A stretch of 53,402 nucleotides of DNA from Olsenella uli. GTDB lineage: Bacteria; Actinomycetota; Coriobacteriia; Coriobacteriales; Atopobiaceae. Position numbers and translations under genes: made by a program. The stretch is from NCBI RefSeq assembly GCF_016900775.1, contig NZ_JACJKN010000018.1, positions 1-53,402 on the forward strand, given 5' to 3'. The notes beneath the pieces were generated by a model. It did no database searches, was not told where the DNA came from, and was given only the letters and a program-made list of their open reading frames with translations. Below, one piece after another: positions 50,024 to 53,402 of the stretch (position 1 is its first letter; each line of letters opens with the position of its first letter).

Positions 50024-51031
50024 ATGTCCCAGAACGCGCTCGATGACCTCACGCTCGCCGACGGCGAGCTCTTCCACAACCGAAAGGGGGAGGCCTGCCC
50101 GCTGCCGGCGCCCCTCGCGCCGCTCGCGGACACCCACGGGCACCTCACGAGCTTTCGCTCCCTCGATCCGGCGGCCGCGATAGCCCGCGCCGCGCTCGCG
50201 GGCGTGCGCCTGCTCGTGGTGCCGCTCGACCCCATCGACGACGTCCCGCGCAGGTGGGAGAGCGTCCCGGCCCTCCTCTCCTGGCTCGACGCGCAGGTCG
50301 AGGCCGCGCGGGCGTGCCTCGCGGAGTGCGCGGAGCGGGGCTTCGAGCCGCCCGCCTTCGCGGGGCGCGACCTCCCCGAGCTCGTGGACAACGTCCGCAT
50401 CGTGGCCGGCGCGCACCCCTACGGCGCCGCCGAGCTCGACGATGACGCCATGGCCCGCCTGCGCGAGCTCCTGGCGAGCCCGCGCTGCGTGGGCGTGGGC
50501 GAGATCGGCCTCGACTACGGCCCCAACAGCAAGATCGCCTACCCCGTCCAGGAGGAGGCCTTCCGCCGGCAGCTCCGCGTGGCGCACGAGCTGGGGCTGC
50601 CCGTCGAGCTCCACATCCGCGACGCCGTGGGCGACATCCGCTGCGGCGCGCACCGCGACGCCGCGCGGATCCTGCAGGAGGAGGGCGTGCCCGAGGCGGG
50701 CTGCGACCTGCACTGCTTCACCTCGGACCTCAAGGTGATGGAGATGTTTACGGGCCTTGGCTGCCACATCGCCTTTGGCGGGGCGGCCACGTTCTCCCGC
50801 TCCGACGAGATCCGCAAGGCGGCCACGTTCTGCGCCGAGCGGTTCCTCCTCACCGAGACCGACAGCCCCTACATGGCGCCCGTGCCCCTGCGCGGCGAGG
50901 AGTGCGAGCCCGCCATGGTGGGCTTCACGGCCGCCCGCGTGGCGGACGTGCGCGAGGCCGGCGGGCGCGGGAGCCGCCAGGCCACCTACGACGCCCTCTG
51001 GGACAACGCCTGCGCCCTCTTCGGGCGGTAG
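50024..51031 (+). CDS. tatD: TatD-family metal-dependent DNase
   Basis: A 335-residue TatD hydrolase: LADTHGHLTSF (HxH metal motif, D-T-H-G-H), VGVGEIGLDYGPNSK, VAHELGLPVELHIRDAVGD, LHCFTSDLKVMEMFTGLG and LLTETDSPYMAPVPLRG. It is longer than usual (about 260) because of an insertion at about 75-110 (PRRWESVPALLSWLDAQVEA). Family members are 3'-5' exonucleases or D-aminoacyl-tRNA deacylases. AGGAGTAACC precedes ATG 50024, 2 bases after rsmA. Confidence 0.9.
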   Translation: MSQNALDDLTLADGELFHNRKGEACPLPAPLAPLADTHGHLTSFRSLDPAAAIARAALAGVRLLVVPLDPIDDVPRRWESVPALLSWLDAQVEAARACLAECAERGFEPPAFAGRDLPELVDNVRIVAGAHPYGAAELDDDAMARLRELLASPRCVGVGEIGLDYGPNSKIAYPVQEEAFRRQLRVAHELGLPVELHIRDAVGDIRCGAHRDAARILQEEGVPEAGCDLHCFTSDLKVMEMFTGLGCHIAFGGAATFSRSDEIRKAATFCAERFLLTETDSPYMAPVPLRGEECEPAMVGFTAARVADVREAGGRGSRQATYDALWDNACALFGR

Positions 51032-51036
51032 CCGCC

Positions 51037-51468
51037 GTGCCTGCCTCGCTGGTCGTCGCCCTTCTTGCCATCCTGGCGTGCTGCGTCGCCATGGTCGCGC
51101 TGCTCGTGGCCGCGTGGCGCCGGACGCTGGCGGAGGTTGATGCCTCGGGGCTCGTCTATCGCATGCGCTGCGAGAGCTGCGGGGCGGAGTTCGACCTCTC
51201 CCCGCGAGAGTTCGCGCGGAGCAAGATGCAGCGCTCCCGCTCGACCACGCGGACGCGCGTGAAGGGCGTCGCGCTCGTGAGCGAGCCGCACTACCACTAC
51301 GTAGCAAAGCGCTTCGACTGCCCCGCGTGCGGCGAGCGGGCCTGGTGCGAGAACCTCAACGTCAACGAGGCCCAAGACGCGGTCAACCCGATCGCTCTGC
51401 GCAACTTCGGGGGAGCCCTCCTGATCATGGTGGTCGTGGGGTCCGTGCTGAGCGCGGTCTTCTCGTAG
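51037..51468 (+). CDS. Zinc-ribbon membrane protein, uncharacterised
   Basis: A 143-residue protein with a helix at each end (SLVVALLAILACCVAMVALL near 4-25; GALLIMVVVGSVLSAVF at 125-141) and a cytoplasmic zinc-ribbon-like centre with two cysteine pairs, MRCESCGAEFDL and FDCPACGERAWC. GTG 51037 lies 5 bases after tatD, so it belongs to the same operon. Function unknown; zinc binding is inferred from the cysteine spacing. Confidence 0.78.
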   Translation: MPASLVVALLAILACCVAMVALLVAAWRRTLAEVDASGLVYRMRCESCGAEFDLSPREFARSKMQRSRSTTRTRVKGVALVSEPHYHYVAKRFDCPACGERAWCENLNVNEAQDAVNPIALRNFGGALLIMVVVGSVLSAVFS

Positions 51469-51487
51469 GGCCTTCTGGCCGAAGAAC

Positions 51488-51593
51488 GTCGCCACTCCCC
51501 CGTAGACCCCCGTTGCGGGGGAGTGGCGACATACGTGACGAGAAAAACGTCGCCTCGCCCCCGCGCGGCAACTCCGCGGGGGCGAGGCGACGT
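51488..51593. repeat. Pair of REP-like hairpins
   Basis: Hairpin 1: GTCGCCACTCCCCCG (51488-51502) with its complement at 51516-51530. Hairpin 2: ACGTCGCCTCGCCCCCGCG (51547-51565) with 51575-51593, loop CGGCAACTC. Each is immediately preceded by a degenerate 12-mer (GGCCGAAGAAC; GACGAGAAAAAC). The pair probably also terminates the converging genes. A second pair of the same family lies at 53263-53368. Confidence 0.8.
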
Positions 51594-51645
51594 TTGCATG
51601 CCCGCGTTCGAACCCCCGCGTCCGCGCGCCCGGCCTGGGTCCGGC

Positions 51646-52290
51646 TCACGCGGAGGGCTCCGGCCCCCTGTCGCCCCGGCGGGCAAGCCGGTAGGCCCAC
51701 CTCGGCACGGCGGGATGCGCGAGGACGACCCCTGTCTCGGCGCCCGAGAGGATTGCCACGACGAGCCGGTCGATGGCCTCTGACCTGCGACGTCTCCAGA
51801 TGCCCATGCGCGGCGCCCCCGCCGTGGGGAGGACCAGCTCGCCCCCGCCCACGGCCACGCCGCCCATCCAGCGCGCCCCGTGCGCCGGGCAGGACCGCTC
51901 GATCGCGTCGAGGGAGGGGAGCGCCCGCTCGGGCTCGTAGCGTCCCGTGACACAGAGGGCGTAGACGCGCGCGCCGGGCGCGAGGGTGCCTCGCGGGTCC
52001 TCGAGCAGGTCGAGCAGCCGCGCGGGCGGCGCGTCCGCGCGGGACTCGCATCCCAGGACGATGGCGCCCCGGCCGGAGGGCGCACCCTCCGTCACCTCGG
52101 GCGCCTCCACGCCGGCCATGCGGGCGTACACGGGAAGGGCCTCGGCGAGGTCCGCGAGCAGGTGGGCCGTGGCGGACCGCGCGTCGCGGGGGCCCGCGTT
52201 GACGAGCGTCACCCGGCGCGGCGCCCAAGGGGCGGCGGGGGTCGCCGCGGGGCCGCCGTCCCCCTCGGCGCGCATGTCCTTCTCGCGCAC
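51646..52290 (-). CDS. Flavodoxin-like (NAD(P)H-dependent FMN reductase-related) protein
   Basis: A 214-residue protein with a Rossmann-like flavodoxin layout: RRVTLVNAGPRDARSATAHL at the phosphate-loop position, GAIVLGCESRADAPPARLLD, RVYALCVTGRYEPERALPSL and ERSCPAHGARWMGGVAVGGG, the last typical of flavodoxin-family proteins of Firmicutes and Coriobacteria. The usual Ser/Thr-rich FMN loop is altered (AGPRDARSAT), so flavin binding is uncertain. GTG 52290 has AGGAGGG 4 bases upstream and encodes a VREKDM start from a degenerate 12-mer. Function unknown. Confidence 0.68.
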   Translation of the reverse strand: MREKDMRAEGDGGPAATPAAPWAPRRVTLVNAGPRDARSATAHLLADLAEALPVYARMAGVEAPEVTEGAPSGRGAIVLGCESRADAPPARLLDLLEDPRGTLAPGARVYALCVTGRYEPERALPSLDAIERSCPAHGARWMGGVAVGGGELVLPTAGAPRMGIWRRRRSEAIDRLVVAILSGAETGVVLAHPAVPRWAYRLARRGDRGPEPSA

Positions 52291-52454
52291 GCTTCCCTCC
52301 TCTCGCCGCGCCCGCCCGCGCAGGCTCCGGTGGCAGATTCTCCCCCCAGCATAGTCCATTTGCGTTTCCGCAGCTAGAAGGCCTGTTCCTGCAGTCTGTC
52401 CCGGGGAGGGGCCCGCGGCGGCGGACAAGGGGGACGCGCGGGCCTGCGGCGTGC

Positions 52455-52460
52455 TACACT
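52455..52460 (+). promoter_or_regulatory. -10 box of comF
   Basis: TACACT in the recurrent GCTACACT context, 40 bases before the comF start. Confidence 0.5.
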
Positions 52461-52500
52461 GCCCTCACCGAGCGACCCCCATCCGACGGAAGGGGGTCGC

Positions 52501-53232
52501 ATGTCGTTTCTCGCCGCGATGCGCGCGGCCGGGGACGCGGCCGCGGAGCTCGTGAGCCCCACGCGGTGCGTGGGCTGCGAGCAGCCGGGCGAGCTCGTCT
52601 GCGAGGAGTGCCGCGCCGCGCTGCCCTGGGTGGAGCAGCGCCTGGCGTGCCCGGTCTGCGGCGCGCCCTACGGCTTTCTCACCTGCACGGAGTGCCGGGG
52701 CGACTGGCCCGTGCGCGCAACGGTGGCCGCGCTCGGCTTCCGCGGGACGCCGGCGCGCATGGTCACCTGCCTCAAGGACGCCCACGAGCTGCGCCTCGCG
52801 CCGGTGATGGCGGCCGCCATGCTCTGCGCGCTCGAGGAGGCCGCGGCCTGGCCCGCCGCGGACGGCGCGCCGCGCTTCGACGCCGCGGCGACCGACGCGG
52901 TCTGCTTCGTGCCCGCCACGGCGGAGGCGTTTCGGCGGCGCGGCTTCGACCACATGGAGCTCGTCGCCCGGCCCCTCGCGGTCCAGCTGGGGCTGCCCCT
53001 CGCGGACGTGCTCGTGCGCGGCCCCGCCCGCGACCAGCGCGCGCTCGGGCGCGAGGCGCGCGCGGCCAACCTCGCGGGGACCACGCGGGCGGCGGGCGAC
53101 GTCGCGGGCGCACGGCTGCTGCTGCTCGACGACGTGGCGACGACGGGCGCTTCGCTCGCCGAGGCGGCGCGCGCCCTCGCGGCCCGCGGCGCGGCGTCGG
53201 TCACGGCCTGCGTGCTCGCGCGCGTCTGGTGA
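52501..53232 (+). CDS. comF: ComF family (ComFC-like) phosphoribosyltransferase-fold protein
   Basis: A 243-residue ComFC: N-terminal zinc finger CVGCEQPGELVCEECRAALP and CPVCGAPYGFLTCTEC, then the PRTase fold with FVPATAEAFRRRGFDHMELVA, RDQRALGREARAAN and the PRPP loop LLLLDDVATTGASLAEAARA. In naturally competent bacteria ComFC is needed for uptake of transforming DNA, although it is widespread in species of unknown competence. GGAAGGGGGTC precedes ATG 52501. The right end of the window carries REP-like hairpins just after it. Confidence 0.93.
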   Translation: MSFLAAMRAAGDAAAELVSPTRCVGCEQPGELVCEECRAALPWVEQRLACPVCGAPYGFLTCTECRGDWPVRATVAALGFRGTPARMVTCLKDAHELRLAPVMAAAMLCALEEAAAWPAADGAPRFDAAATDAVCFVPATAEAFRRRGFDHMELVARPLAVQLGLPLADVLVRGPARDQRALGREARAANLAGTTRAAGDVAGARLLLLDDVATTGASLAEAARALAARGAASVTACVLARVW

Positions 53233-53262
53233 GCCGGGGAGGCCCTCGGGGAGCCCCAGGAC

Positions 53263-53368
53263 CGTCGCCTTGCCCCCGCACGGCAACTCCGCGGGGGCAA
53301 GGCGACGCTTGAGGCGAGAAGAACGTCGTCTCGCCCCCGCACGGCGGCTCCGCGGGGGAGAGACGACG
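53263..53368. repeat. Second pair of REP-like hairpins flanking a 12-mer
   Basis: CGTCGCCTTGCCCCCGC (53263-53279) pairs perfectly with 53291-53307; CGTCGTCTCGCCCCCGC (53324-53340) pairs with 53352-53368 (one mismatch). The loop ACGGCAACTCC is nearly that of 51566-51574. Between the hairpins lies an exact 12-mer (53313-53324) that runs straight into the second stem. Confidence 0.82.
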
Positions 53369-53402
53369 GTTGCCCGCCCCGCCCCGCGGAGCCGCCGTGC
53401 GG

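Overview
The window is very GC-rich, codes densely on both strands and uses GTG starts often. Gene content and order (a yebC/Tat/TopA cluster; tmk-holB-ricT; rsmI-metG-rsmA-tatD), an LPXTG-type surface protein, a separate ECF vitamin transporter and many short palindromic repeats suggest a host-associated actinobacterium of the Coriobacteriia (Olsenella/Atopobium/Collinsella-like). That placement is inference from gene content and composition; no rRNA or tRNA gene is visible.

Layout. 1-9.9 kb is an accessory stretch of small genes: three XRE regulators, DUF2200, a frameshifted GrpB-cytidine deaminase fusion, small membrane proteins, a CaCA antiporter, a guanidine-III riboswitch with its Gdx exporter, a ketopantoate-reductase-like enzyme and an ArsR/nitroreductase pair. 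10-14.3 kb holds a 1252-residue sortase-anchored protein and two head-to-head remnants of a two-component system. 14.35-18.6 kb is an ECF importer locus (probable cobalamin riboswitch, DUF4430 lipoprotein, EcfT, fused EcfA-EcfA, S component). 18.8-27.1 kb carries yebC, an aminotransferase, a TPR-STAS-TatA-TatC run and a type IA topoisomerase. 27.4-33.5 kb has a GH2 glycosidase, a flavin reductase and tmk-holB-ricT. 33.6-38.8 kb (minus strand) contains a lipoprotein, a four-helix membrane protein and a regulator joining two LuxR-type HTH domains to a membrane helix and extracellular PASTA domains, then a large cytoplasmic transglutaminase-like protein. 38.9-44.6 kb is a purine-nucleoside salvage operon (ribokinase, adenine deaminase, DUF3100 membrane protein plus small partner, nucleoside hydrolase, GNAT). 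44.7-53.2 kb has queD, a GH5-like protein with both catalytic glutamates replaced, rsmI-metG-rsmA-tatD, a zinc-ribbon membrane protein, a flavodoxin-like protein and comF.

Two things stand out. (1) The 12-mer GGCGAGAAGRAC occurs about 23 times by hand count, on both strands. It sits in intergenic hairpins, next to REP-like palindromes, and in frame in unrelated proteins as Gly-Glu-Lys-Asn/Asp or Val-Leu-Leu-Ala. Further palindromic families (a 105-base in-frame element in tatA, a 27-base element found in two places, a 126-base inverted-repeat element, REP-like hairpins) suggest a genome shaped by short mobile or uptake-type repeats. (2) The HTH-HTH-TM-PASTA operon looks like an undescribed one-component envelope-to-DNA signalling system. 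The DUF3100/partner pair is a good candidate for an uncharacterised nucleoside transporter.
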